A DNA stretch of 38,480 bases from Oscillospiraceae bacterium (GTDB taxonomy: Bacteria; Bacillota; Clostridia; Oscillospirales; Oscillospiraceae). The DNA lies in contig JAHHRT010000004.1 in the NCBI GenBank assembly GCA_020025615.1, positions 1 to 38,480 of the forward strand, in the 5' to 3' direction. The notes under the pieces were generated by a model that was not told the DNA's origin, did no database searches, and was given only the letters and a program-made list of their open reading frames with translations. How positions within the stretch are numbered: the stretch's first letter is position 1; every line of letters begins with the position of its first letter. Shown here piece by piece: positions 7,117-14,830 of this stretch. The position numbers and the translations under genes were made by a program.

Positions 7117-7149
7117 AAAAATGCCCCTATCTTGCACAGATAGAGGCAT
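7117..7149 (-). terminator. intrinsic terminator after rsgA
   Basis: In minus-strand RNA, a 12-bp stem (7138-7149 with 7121-7132, one G-U pair) and a 5-nt loop are followed by a run of five U. It starts about 25 nt after the rsgA stop and ends the long operon that began at cdaA. On the plus strand the stem is followed by TTTTA, so some activity that way is possible. The AT-rich stretch 6979-7116 beyond it shows no gene. Confidence 0.92.
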
Positions 7150-7172
7150 TTTATAGGCAATTCAAAGAAAAA

Positions 7173-8060
7173 TCACTTTAATTCCCAGGTTTTTACCTGG
7201 CTGGCCTTCTCATAAAGCCGCAGATAACTTTCATATCGGGTCTTTTCGATTTTTCCCTCTTCACAGGCAAGCCGAACGGCACAGCCGGGCTCTTTTCTGT
7301 GGGTGCAGTCTCTGAATTGGCAGCTTCCGATATACGGGGCCAGATCCGGGAACGCATACTGAAGATTTTCTTTTAAGATAATCTCCATCTGGTCCGTGTC
7401 AAAGGAGGAAAAGCCAGGGGTATCCGCTACATACGTCTCCTCACCCAGGCTGTAGAGCTGGACATGGCGGGTGGTATGCCGTCCGCGGCCCAGCTTTTCG
7501 GAAACCTCTCCCGTGGGAAGGTCCAGCTCCGGGCACAGACGATTGAGGATACTGCTTTTGCCAACGCCGGAGTTTCCGGTAAAGGCGGTGAGCTTCCCCT
7601 TCAAAAGATCTCTCAGTTCTTCTACCCCCTCCCCGGTCTGAGCACTGGTGCAAAATACCGGGAAACCTGCATTGCGATAGATCCGTACCAGATCCAGGGC
7701 TGGATCCAGGTCGCATTTATTGACGCAGAGATAGACCGGAACCCCCTGGTCTCCTGCAATCGCCGCAACCCGATCAATCAAAAACGGTTCGGTCACCGGA
7801 TTTACGTTGGCTGCAAAAATCACCAAGGCATCGATATTCGCCACTGCCGGTCGGACAAAGCTGTTTTTTCTGGGCAGGATCTTATCTACCATGCCCTTGC
7901 CCCGCTCCACCGAAATTTCCACATTGTCTCCGGTAAGCGGGCTGTTTCCCTCCTTACGGAGGACACCGCGGCCCCGGCAGGTAATCACCCCCGCCTGGGT
8001 CTGCACGTCATAAAAACCGCTGAGGGAGCGGATGATCCGCCCTTTTGTTTTCTCAGTCAT
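7173..8060 (-). CDS. rsgA: ribosome small subunit biogenesis GTPase RsgA (YloQ/YjeQ)
   Basis: RsgA is a circularly permuted GTPase that checks late 30S maturation and promotes RbfA release. The order of motifs shows the permutation: G4 (VNKCDLD), then G1 (FTGNSGVGKSS), then G3 (VADTPGFSS), after an N-terminal OB fold. The C-terminal zinc finger CQFRDCTHRKEPGC is present. An in-frame TTG at 8069 would add three residues, but the ATG at 8060 is preferred because GGGG lies just upstream; it gives 295 residues. It overlaps the prkC stop by 8 nt, so the two are coupled. In Bacillus subtilis the same gene follows prkC. Confidence 0.96.
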   Translation of the reverse strand: MTEKTKGRIIRSLSGFYDVQTQAGVITCRGRGVLRKEGNSPLTGDNVEISVERGKGMVDKILPRKNSFVRPAVANIDALVIFAANVNPVTEPFLIDRVAAIAGDQGVPVYLCVNKCDLDPALDLVRIYRNAGFPVFCTSAQTGEGVEELRDLLKGKLTAFTGNSGVGKSSILNRLCPELDLPTGEVSEKLGRGRHTTRHVQLYSLGEETYVADTPGFSSFDTDQMEIILKENLQYAFPDLAPYIGSCQFRDCTHRKEPGCAVRLACEEGKIEKTRYESYLRLYEKASQVKTWELK

Positions 8061-10296
8061 TATCCCCAAACATCACTTTCTGATTTTGATAGTGTTCTCC
8101 GTCAATCAGGAGCTCAAAGACCTGCGTACCGCTTCCCGTCAGCTCGACCGTCAGTTCGGTTTGTCCGGCTGGAATCTTAATGGACTCGATGACTTCTTTC
8201 CCGTCTCGGAAAATACTGAGGACGAAGTTCTCCTCCTTGGCAGGCAGGGAGAAGGTCACCTTCGTTGTGTTCGCCTCGGTCTTTCCTCTGGAAATTTCCA
8301 GAGTAATCGGGAAGTCCACGGGGATTTCCTTTCCTTCCGGCACAGACTGGGTCACCACCCGGCCCACCTGGCGCTTGCTGGACACCTCTACCATAGAGAT
8401 ATTCTCAAAGCCCGCCTTGTGAAGCTCCTGGACGGCAACTTCTCTGCTGTAGCCCACCACTTTGATCATGGGAATGGTCTCCACGTCCTCTTCCTCGGGA
8501 CCCTTGGAAATTTCCAGACTGATCTCCGTGGTCACGTCCAGCTCCTTATATTTGGGTTCAGACTGGTAGACCACCGTTCCCTGGGGCTTGTCGCTGTCCA
8601 CCTCCCGGAAGAGGATATTCTTAAATCCAGCCGTATTCAGGGTGCTTTCCGCATCCTCTTTTGTAAGGCCGATGAGGTCCGGCATCTTCTTCACGATTAC
8701 CTTGGGGCCGGTACTCACCCAAAGACTCACCGTCTGTCCGTCGGTAAGCGGTGCGCCTGCTTCCGGCTTGGTGCGGATCACCTGGCCTGCCTCAAATTCG
8801 TCGTTGGGATCATAGCGGACCAGGGGGATGAAGCCCTGCCCCTGAAGCAGTGCCTGGGCCTGGGCGATATCCACATCCACCAGGTTGTCCATCACCTTGT
8901 TGTCCGGCTCCTTGCCCATACTGACGGTAATCCAGAGCTCTGTGCCCTTGATAACCCGGCTGCCGCCGGCAGGCTCCTGCCGGATGATCTGCCCCTTGGC
9001 AAAGGTTTCGTGATATTGCTGGGGCTGAAGTCGGATGGTAAACTCGTCATATTCTTCCACATAGCCCTCATCATAGACCTGACCAATGAGGAAGGGAACC
9101 TCCACCAGATCCTTGCCCTGATTCAGGAGCGCACCGTTAAACAGGGCCATCAAAAACATCACCATGGCCACTACCGCCACCGTGCTGCATGCAACAATGG
9201 CAATGGTCGCTATTCTGGAATGTTTCTGGGCTTTTTTCTGTTGTTGTGCTTTTTTCCGCTGCTGTGTACTGTGGACCGGGTCAGCCGTCGGTCTTCTCAC
9301 CGGCCTGTGCTGGGGCATCCGCTGGGGCTCTCCGGGATACCGAGGATCCGGATAACGGGCAGAACCGTTTCCACGCATCCTGCCGCGCTCTGTCCCGCGC
9401 ATTGCCATGCCGCCCATGGAAACAGCCCGGGTGGCATCGTCATTCATGTAATGATAGTCAAAGACAATGTCAGGATTCTGCCGAAACTCCTCCATATCCC
9501 GGAGCATCTCTCCGGCAGAGGTGTAGCGGTCGTTGACATCCAGGGCCATGGCCTTCATAATGATCTGTTCCAATCCCCGGGGGATGTTGGGATTCAGGAC
9601 GGTGGGCCGCACGGCACCGCCGTTGATATGCTGAATGGCCACCGCCACCGGGGACTCTCCATCGTAGGGGGGCCGTCCGGTCATCATCTCGTACATGACA
9701 ACGCCCAGGGAATAGATATCGCTGCGGTTATCGGTATAGCCGCCCTTGGCCTGTTCCGGGGATATGTAGTGAACGGAGCCCAGTGCTTCCTTGGTCAGGG
9801 TGTTGCTTTTGCTCATGACCCGGGCAATGCCGAAATCCATGACCTTTACGGAGCCGTTTTTCAGCACCATCACATTATGGGGCTTGATATCCCGGTGGAC
9901 AATGCCCCGGCTGTGGGCGTGTTCCAGACCCTGGGCAATCTGCATGGCAAAGTGCAGCGTCTCCTTCCAGTTGAGCACGCCCTTGATCTGCATATACTGC
10001 TTGAGCGAGATACCGTCAATGAGCTCCATGACGATAAAATTACAGTTATAGGAAGAGGAGACATCGTAGACCTGTACAATGTTGGGATGACTCAGCATTG
10101 CTACAGCCTCGCCCTCTGCACGGAAGCGGCGGCGGAACTCCTCGTCTCCTGAAAATTCATCTTTTAATATTTTAATTGCCACCAATCTGTTCAGGCGATG
10201 GCAGCGCGCTTTATATACGACAGCCATTCCGCCGGTGCCGATGACCTCTAAGATCTCGTACCGGTTGTCCAGCAGCCGTCCAATATATTGATCCAT
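8053..10296 (-). CDS. prkC: PASTA-domain Ser/Thr protein kinase (PrkC/PknB/Stk family)
   Basis: This membrane kinase senses cell-wall fragments and phosphorylates growth and division proteins. The kinase domain (about residues 11-270) has the glycine loop GTGGMAVVYKA, Lys42 in VAIKIL, HRDIKPHN with Asp136, DFG at 154-156 and GSVHYISPEQ in the activation segment. A basic, Gln-rich juxtamembrane part leads to one membrane helix at about 362-385. Outside are four PASTA-like repeats (about 393-675) and a beta-rich C-terminal domain of about 70 residues. I chose the ATG at 10296 (747 residues); a TTG at 10323 has no ribosome binding site. The matching phosphatase lies directly upstream. Confidence 0.96.
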   Translation of the reverse strand: MDQYIGRLLDNRYEILEVIGTGGMAVVYKARCHRLNRLVAIKILKDEFSGDEEFRRRFRAEGEAVAMLSHPNIVQVYDVSSSYNCNFIVMELIDGISLKQYMQIKGVLNWKETLHFAMQIAQGLEHAHSRGIVHRDIKPHNVMVLKNGSVKVMDFGIARVMSKSNTLTKEALGSVHYISPEQAKGGYTDNRSDIYSLGVVMYEMMTGRPPYDGESPVAVAIQHINGGAVRPTVLNPNIPRGLEQIIMKAMALDVNDRYTSAGEMLRDMEEFRQNPDIVFDYHYMNDDATRAVSMGGMAMRGTERGRMRGNGSARYPDPRYPGEPQRMPQHRPVRRPTADPVHSTQQRKKAQQQKKAQKHSRIATIAIVACSTVAVVAMVMFLMALFNGALLNQGKDLVEVPFLIGQVYDEGYVEEYDEFTIRLQPQQYHETFAKGQIIRQEPAGGSRVIKGTELWITVSMGKEPDNKVMDNLVDVDIAQAQALLQGQGFIPLVRYDPNDEFEAGQVIRTKPEAGAPLTDGQTVSLWVSTGPKVIVKKMPDLIGLTKEDAESTLNTAGFKNILFREVDSDKPQGTVVYQSEPKYKELDVTTEISLEISKGPEEEDVETIPMIKVVGYSREVAVQELHKAGFENISMVEVSSKRQVGRVVTQSVPEGKEIPVDFPITLEISRGKTEANTTKVTFSLPAKEENFVLSIFRDGKEVIESIKIPAGQTELTVELTGSGTQVFELLIDGEHYQNQKVMFGDND

Positions 10297-10327
10297 ATTG
10301 AAAAGAATGCCCCTTTCGCACAACGAA

Positions 10328-11059
10328 CTAAATCAGTACCAAAACGCTGGTCACATTGTCGGGAGCGCCCCGGCTTTTGGCGATGTCCAGCAGCCGCTTG
10401 CAGCAGCGGCGCTTATTGACACCGTGGACCACCTCAAATAGAATCTCCTGGTCATCCAGGATGTTGCTTAAACCATCGGAGCACAGCAGCAGGAATTCTC
10501 CCTTCTCCACTTTGCAGTGGAAAATGTCACTCATGACCATAGGTTCTGTGCCAATGGCCCGGGTGATGAAATTCTTGCCGGGATAGGTCTTCGCCACCTC
10601 TGGGGTCAGATCTCCCCGCTCCACCATCATCTGGACCAGGCTGTGGTCCCGGGTGATTTGGCGGATACCGCTGCGGGCAATGCCATAGGCGCGGCTGTCT
10701 CCCACGTTGATCACTGTCACCGTGGTGCCGCTGATCAGCATGGCAACCAGGGTGGTTCCCATACCGTCAAATTCTTCAAACTGTTTTGCCTGGTCATAGA
10801 CCGTAAAATTAGCAAGCTTCACCGCACTGGTGAGAATCTGGTCAATTTTATTCTGGTCCATATTGGGAGTCCAGCAGCGGCGAATCTCCTGGCAGAACAC
10901 GTCCACCGCCAGAGAGCTTGCGATATTGCCGGATTTGGCGCCGCCCATGCCGTCGCACACCACACAGAGCATATTGTCTCTGTCCAGTCGTTCAATCTGA
11001 TAGGCATCCTGATTCTGTTTGCGGACACAGCCTACATCTGTCAGTCCCCAGCACTGCAT
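10328..11059 (-). CDS. stp: PP2C-type Ser/Thr protein phosphatase (PrpC/Stp)
   Basis: This metal-dependent phosphatase opposes PrkC. PP2C motifs are in order: RKQNQDA, VCDGMGGAKSGN, VGDSRAYG, ITRDHSLVQ, CSDGLSNIL and DNVTSVLV, including the metal-binding aspartates. The start at 11059 (MQCWGLTDVG) is chosen because GGGAGG lies at correct distance and homologues start near this sequence; the open frame extends to 11131 but would overlap rlmN without a ribosome binding site. The product is 243 residues, typical. It is 31 nt before prkC, the conserved pairing. Confidence 0.95.
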   Translation of the reverse strand: MQCWGLTDVGCVRKQNQDAYQIERLDRDNMLCVVCDGMGGAKSGNIASSLAVDVFCQEIRRCWTPNMDQNKIDQILTSAVKLANFTVYDQAKQFEEFDGMGTTLVAMLISGTTVTVINVGDSRAYGIARSGIRQITRDHSLVQMMVERGDLTPEVAKTYPGKNFITRAIGTEPMVMSDIFHCKVEKGEFLLLCSDGLSNILDDQEILFEVVHGVNKRRCCKRLLDIAKSRGAPDNVTSVLVLI

Positions 11060-11081
11060 GGGCCTTGCCTCCCTTCGAAGA

Positions 11082-12110
11082 TCATTTCTGTTCTTGTGTG
11101 TACTTCCGGCGCAGCTGACCGCAGGAAGCATCGATATCTCCGCCTAAGGTTCTGCGAACCGTCGCCGGGACACCGCCATCCTCCAGAGTCTTCTGGAACC
11201 GTGCCACTGCCGCCTTGGAGCTGGGCTTCAAGGGGCTCTCCTCTACATGGTTCAGAGGAATGAGGTTAAAGTGAGCCGGAAGGCCCTTTAAGCGCCGCAG
11301 AAGTTCCTTGGCATCCGCTTCGGAATCATTGACGCCGTCGATCATAGCATACTCAAAGGAAATTCGCCGGGAAGTCGCCGCATAATACCGACGGCAGGCA
11401 TCCAGCAGTTCCTGGGAAGGATATGCCTTGTTGACCGGCATGATTTTATTTCTGGTCTCATCGTTGGGCGCATGGAGAGACACAGAAAGGGTCAGCTGCA
11501 GCTTCCGCTTGGCAAGCTCATCGATCTTCGGCACCAGGCCGCAGGTAGACAGACTGATGTGACGCATAGAGATATTCATGCCCTTGGGGCTGTTCACCAG
11601 CTCCAGGAACCGCATCACATTGTCGAAGTTATCCAGCGGCTCACCGATGCCCATAAGCACAATATGCGAAACGGGCAGGCCGGAATCCACCTGGGTGAAG
11701 AGCACCTGATCCAGCATTTCAAAGGGCTCCAGCCGCCGGACCAGTCCGCCCAGGGTAGAAGCGCAGAATGCACAGCCCATACGGCAGCCCACCTCCGTGG
11801 AAATGCAGACGGTATTGCCGTAGTGATAGCGCATCAGGACGGTCTCTACACAGTTGCCGTCGGACAACTGCCAGAGGTATTTAATCGTGCCGTCCCGCTG
11901 GGATTCCTGCTTGCGCACCACCTGGGGCGGGTGGATGGGGTAGTTCTCTGCCAGCTGATCCCGCAGAGCCTTGGGAAGGTTTGTCATCTCCTCATAGGAG
12001 CGAACGCCCTTATGTAACCAGGTGTAGACCTGTCCTGCCCGGAAGCCGGGCTGGCCCATGTCTTTGAGCACCTGGGTGAGCTCCTCTATGGTAAGGGATT
12101 TGAGATTCAT
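11082..12110 (-). CDS. rlmN: dual-specificity 23S rRNA/tRNA adenine-C2 methyltransferase RlmN
   Basis: RlmN is a radical SAM enzyme that methylates A2503 of 23S rRNA and A37 of some tRNAs. The 342-residue product has the CxxxCxxC cluster in GCRMGCAFCAST (about residue 110), the GIGEPLDNFDN motif, and the C-terminal catalytic cysteine in DIDASCGQL. The sequence fits RlmN and not Cfr, since it lies in the housekeeping cluster and carries the RlmN-like N-terminus. ATG at 12110 overlaps the rsmB stop (ATGA), with GGAGG upstream. Confidence 0.96.
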   Translation of the reverse strand: MNLKSLTIEELTQVLKDMGQPGFRAGQVYTWLHKGVRSYEEMTNLPKALRDQLAENYPIHPPQVVRKQESQRDGTIKYLWQLSDGNCVETVLMRYHYGNTVCISTEVGCRMGCAFCASTLGGLVRRLEPFEMLDQVLFTQVDSGLPVSHIVLMGIGEPLDNFDNVMRFLELVNSPKGMNISMRHISLSTCGLVPKIDELAKRKLQLTLSVSLHAPNDETRNKIMPVNKAYPSQELLDACRRYYAATSRRISFEYAMIDGVNDSEADAKELLRRLKGLPAHFNLIPLNHVEESPLKPSSKAAVARFQKTLEDGGVPATVRRTLGGDIDASCGQLRRKYTQEQK

Positions 12111-13426
12111 GGTTTCCTCCGCAGACGGCAGATAAAGAAGCCGTCGGTGTCATATTCACCGGGAATCAAGGTGAGCATCCCGGTTTCGTTCTTGGGAAAT
12201 ACATCCGGCAGGGGCAGAGGCTCTACTGCAAAATCCTCCCGGGATTCCAGGAACGCCCGGACCACCTCTTCGTTTTCCCGTTTCAGCACCGTACAGGTGG
12301 AATAGACGAGCAAGCCGCCGGGTCGAACATAATCCGCCTGATTTTTGAGGATGGACAGCTGCAAATCAGGCAGGTCTTCCATCTCCGCCGGGTCCTTATA
12401 GCGAATATCCGGCTTCTTGCGGATGATGCCGTAGCCGGAGCAGGGCACATCGGCAATGACCACATCCATTGCGCTGTTCCACTCCGCCACCGGTTCGGCA
12501 GCACTCTGGAGCCGGGCGGTGATGTTAGTAAGCCCCAGCCGCGCTGCACCGTTTTCAATGAGGGCTGTCTTATGGGGATGGATATCACAGGAAGTGATGC
12601 TCCCCCGTCCACCCATGGCGATGGCAGCTGCAAAGCTTTTTCCACCGGGGGCAGAGCAGCAGTCCAGCAGTCGGATGTCCCGGTCTCCGGGAAGCTCTGC
12701 ACAGAGAACACTGAGCTTCGCCGCCGGGTCCTGTACATAGAAAAGGCCCTGCCGGAAGCTCTCAAGATGCTCGAGGCTTCCGGTGCCGGAGAGAATCAGG
12801 CAGTCCGGCATCCAGGGATGGGGCTGTGCACTGACCTGCTCCGAGGCCAGCCGCTCTATCAGGGCGGCTGTTGTGATTTTTAAGGTATTCACCTGCACCG
12901 TCATATCCGGTGCCTGATTGTCCGCAATGAGCATAGGCTCCAGCTTTCCCTTGGGGAGAGAGGCTTTCAGCAGGGCAATCAGCTTCTCCGGGTGGCTGTA
13001 GCGATCCTCATAGGAAACCGGCTCCCGGAGCTGCCCCTTCTGCCTTGCGGCATTTCGGAGCACACCGTTGACCAGCCCCTTGGCAGAGGACTGCTTGGGA
13101 CAGTATTTTTTCACCAAAGCCACAGACTCATTGACTGCGGCGCTCTCCGGGATTTTGTCCATCTCGTAGAGCTGGTAAAGCCCCAGATGGAGGATGTCCC
13201 GGACAGCAGGGTGAAGATTTTTGAGTTTTCCCGTCAGCAGCTGTTTCAGATAGAAGTCCAGCTTGCTCCGGTTTTGCAAAACGCCATAACACAGGCGGGT
13301 GGCCAGTGCGCCGTCCCGGGAATCCAGATGGTCCCGGGCAATATACTCTTTCAGCACGGCGTTGGGCCAGGCACCGTTTTTCCGGCAGGCAATCAGCGCA
13401 TTCAGCGCAGTATCTCGAGCGCCCAC
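12107..13426 (-). CDS. rsmB: 16S rRNA m5C967 methyltransferase RsmB (Sun)
   Basis: RsmB methylates cytosine 967 of 16S rRNA. The 439-residue product has an N-terminal NusB-like helical domain (LYQLYEMDKIPESAAVNESV, KGLVNGVLRN) and a C-terminal Rossmann methyltransferase domain with LLDCCSAPGGKSFA, the catalytic ADVPCSGYGIIRKKPDI and YSTCTVLKRENE. The start is GTG at 13426, supported by GGAG at good spacing and by lying 3 nt after the fmt stop. The ATGA overlap with rlmN implies coupling. Length is normal for the family. Confidence 0.96.
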   Translation of the reverse strand: MGARDTALNALIACRKNGAWPNAVLKEYIARDHLDSRDGALATRLCYGVLQNRSKLDFYLKQLLTGKLKNLHPAVRDILHLGLYQLYEMDKIPESAAVNESVALVKKYCPKQSSAKGLVNGVLRNAARQKGQLREPVSYEDRYSHPEKLIALLKASLPKGKLEPMLIADNQAPDMTVQVNTLKITTAALIERLASEQVSAQPHPWMPDCLILSGTGSLEHLESFRQGLFYVQDPAAKLSVLCAELPGDRDIRLLDCCSAPGGKSFAAAIAMGGRGSITSCDIHPHKTALIENGAARLGLTNITARLQSAAEPVAEWNSAMDVVIADVPCSGYGIIRKKPDIRYKDPAEMEDLPDLQLSILKNQADYVRPGGLLVYSTCTVLKRENEEVVRAFLESREDFAVEPLPLPDVFPKNETGMLTLIPGEYDTDGFFICRLRRKP

Positions 13427-13429
13427 CCG

Positions 13430-14344
13430 TTACTTCTCCAGAGGATGACCCCGGAAGTAATCCGGTGCCGCCATCCGCTTGCCGCCCTCGGCCTGGAGGG
13501 AAATCACTTCCACGGCACCCTCGCCGCAGGCGATTTTCAGGCCGATCTTGGTAAGGCCCAGAATCTCGCCGGGCTTGCCGGAACCCTCTACAATGCGGGT
13601 AGCATGGACCTTGAAGTTCTTGCCCTGGAGCTCCATGGTGGCAACGGGCCAGGGATGCAGGCCGCGCACATGGTTATGCACCTGCTGTGCAGTCTTGGTC
13701 CAGTCGATGGGAGCCATGGACTTATCCAGCATGGGGGCAAAGGTGACCTTCTCCTCATCCTGCACCGTGGACTCCACCGGGCCTTCTGCCAGTCTTCCCA
13801 GGGTCTTGCTAAGAAGTCCGGCACCCAGTACCGCCAGCCGATCCAGCAGCTCTCCGGCGGTTTCGTTCTCCCCAATGGGCGTTTTGGCAGTATCAATGAT
13901 ATTGCCTGCATCCATCTTCCGAATCAGGTACATTGCGGTCACGCCGGTCTCTTTCAGTCCGTCCAGCACCGCCCACTGATAGGGAGCGGAGCCGCGATAG
14001 GCAGGCAGCAGGCTTGCATGGATGTTGATGCAGCCCAGGGTGGGCACATCCAGCACCTTCTGGGGCAGCAGCTGTCCATAGGCAACCACTGCGCAGACAT
14101 CGGGCTTCAAAGCCCGCAGCTGCTCCACAGATTCCTCATCCCGGAAGGATTCCGGCTGGAAAACAGGGATATTATGGCTCATAGCCACTTCCTTTACCGG
14201 GGAGCAGACCATCTTCATGCCCCGGCCCTTGGGACGGTCAGGCTGGGTATAAACACCCACCACATCAAAGCCGTCTTCCAGAATCTTTGTCAGACAGGTC
14301 GCCGCAATGTCCGGCGTTCCCATAAATACGACTCGCAAGCTCAT
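13430..14344 (-). CDS. fmt: methionyl-tRNA formyltransferase
   Basis: Fmt formylates initiator Met-tRNA using 10-formyl-THF. The 304-residue product starts MSLRVVFMGTPDIAATCL and contains the active-site stretch NIHASLLPAYRGSAPYQWAV plus VTAMYLIRKMDAGNI. The C-terminal anticodon-binding-like domain with HNHVRGLHPWPVA is present. The ATG at 14344 overlaps the def stop (ATGA); the longer open frame to 14434 is only a shadow over def. Def removes the formyl group that Fmt adds, so the coupled pair forms one cycle. Confidence 0.97.
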   Translation of the reverse strand: MSLRVVFMGTPDIAATCLTKILEDGFDVVGVYTQPDRPKGRGMKMVCSPVKEVAMSHNIPVFQPESFRDEESVEQLRALKPDVCAVVAYGQLLPQKVLDVPTLGCINIHASLLPAYRGSAPYQWAVLDGLKETGVTAMYLIRKMDAGNIIDTAKTPIGENETAGELLDRLAVLGAGLLSKTLGRLAEGPVESTVQDEEKVTFAPMLDKSMAPIDWTKTAQQVHNHVRGLHPWPVATMELQGKNFKVHATRIVEGSGKPGEILGLTKIGLKIACGEGAVEVISLQAEGGKRMAAPDYFRGHPLEK

Positions 14345-14811
14345 TCCCCTTCCAGTTCTTCTTCCGTCAGGAAGCGCTCCATGACTTCGGTATACACAAT
14401 GCCGTCCAGGTGGTCCAGCTCGTGGCAGAAGCACCGGGCAATCAGTTCTTCGCCCTCAGCCTCGAACCAATTGCCGTCCCGATCCTGGGCACGGACCTTG
14501 GCCCAGTAGGGGCGCTTCACCAGACCGTATTTGCCGGGAACACTGAGACAGCCCTCGGGGCCTTCCTGCTCACCGTCGGTTTCCACCAAGGTGGGGTTCA
14601 CCAGCTCCAGAATTTCTTCTCCAGTGTCCACAATGACCACCCGGCGGAGGATGCCCACCTGGGGGGCTGCCAGGCCTACGCCGTTGGCATCCAGCAGAGT
14701 TTCCTGCATATCGTCCAGCAGCTTATGAAGCTTCAGGTCAAACTTTTCCACCGGCTTGCAGACCTTGTGCAGTGCCGGTTCCTTATCCGTTAAAATCTTA
14801 CGCATTGCCAT
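14341..14811 (-). CDS. def: peptide deformylase
   Basis: Def removes the N-formyl group from nascent proteins with a metal centre. All three motifs are visible: GVGLAAPQVG, EGCLSVP (metal-binding Cys) and HELDHLDG (HExxH). The 156-residue length matches a type 1-like short form. The open frame reaches 14847, but the ATG at 14811 is preferred because GAGGG sits 8 nt upstream and MAMRKILTDKEPALHKVC matches the family N-terminus. It follows priA by 19 nt and overlaps fmt by 4. Confidence 0.96.
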   Translation of the reverse strand: MAMRKILTDKEPALHKVCKPVEKFDLKLHKLLDDMQETLLDANGVGLAAPQVGILRRVVIVDTGEEILELVNPTLVETDGEQEGPEGCLSVPGKYGLVKRPYWAKVRAQDRDGNWFEAEGEELIARCFCHELDHLDGIVYTEVMERFLTEEELEGE

Positions 14812-14830
14812 GATATAAGCCCTCTTTCTG

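Noticed and set aside
8032..10152. 706-codon plus-strand open frame opposite prkC
   Set aside because: Antisense shadow of the kinase gene; His/Leu-rich content without domains, while prkC has all motifs.
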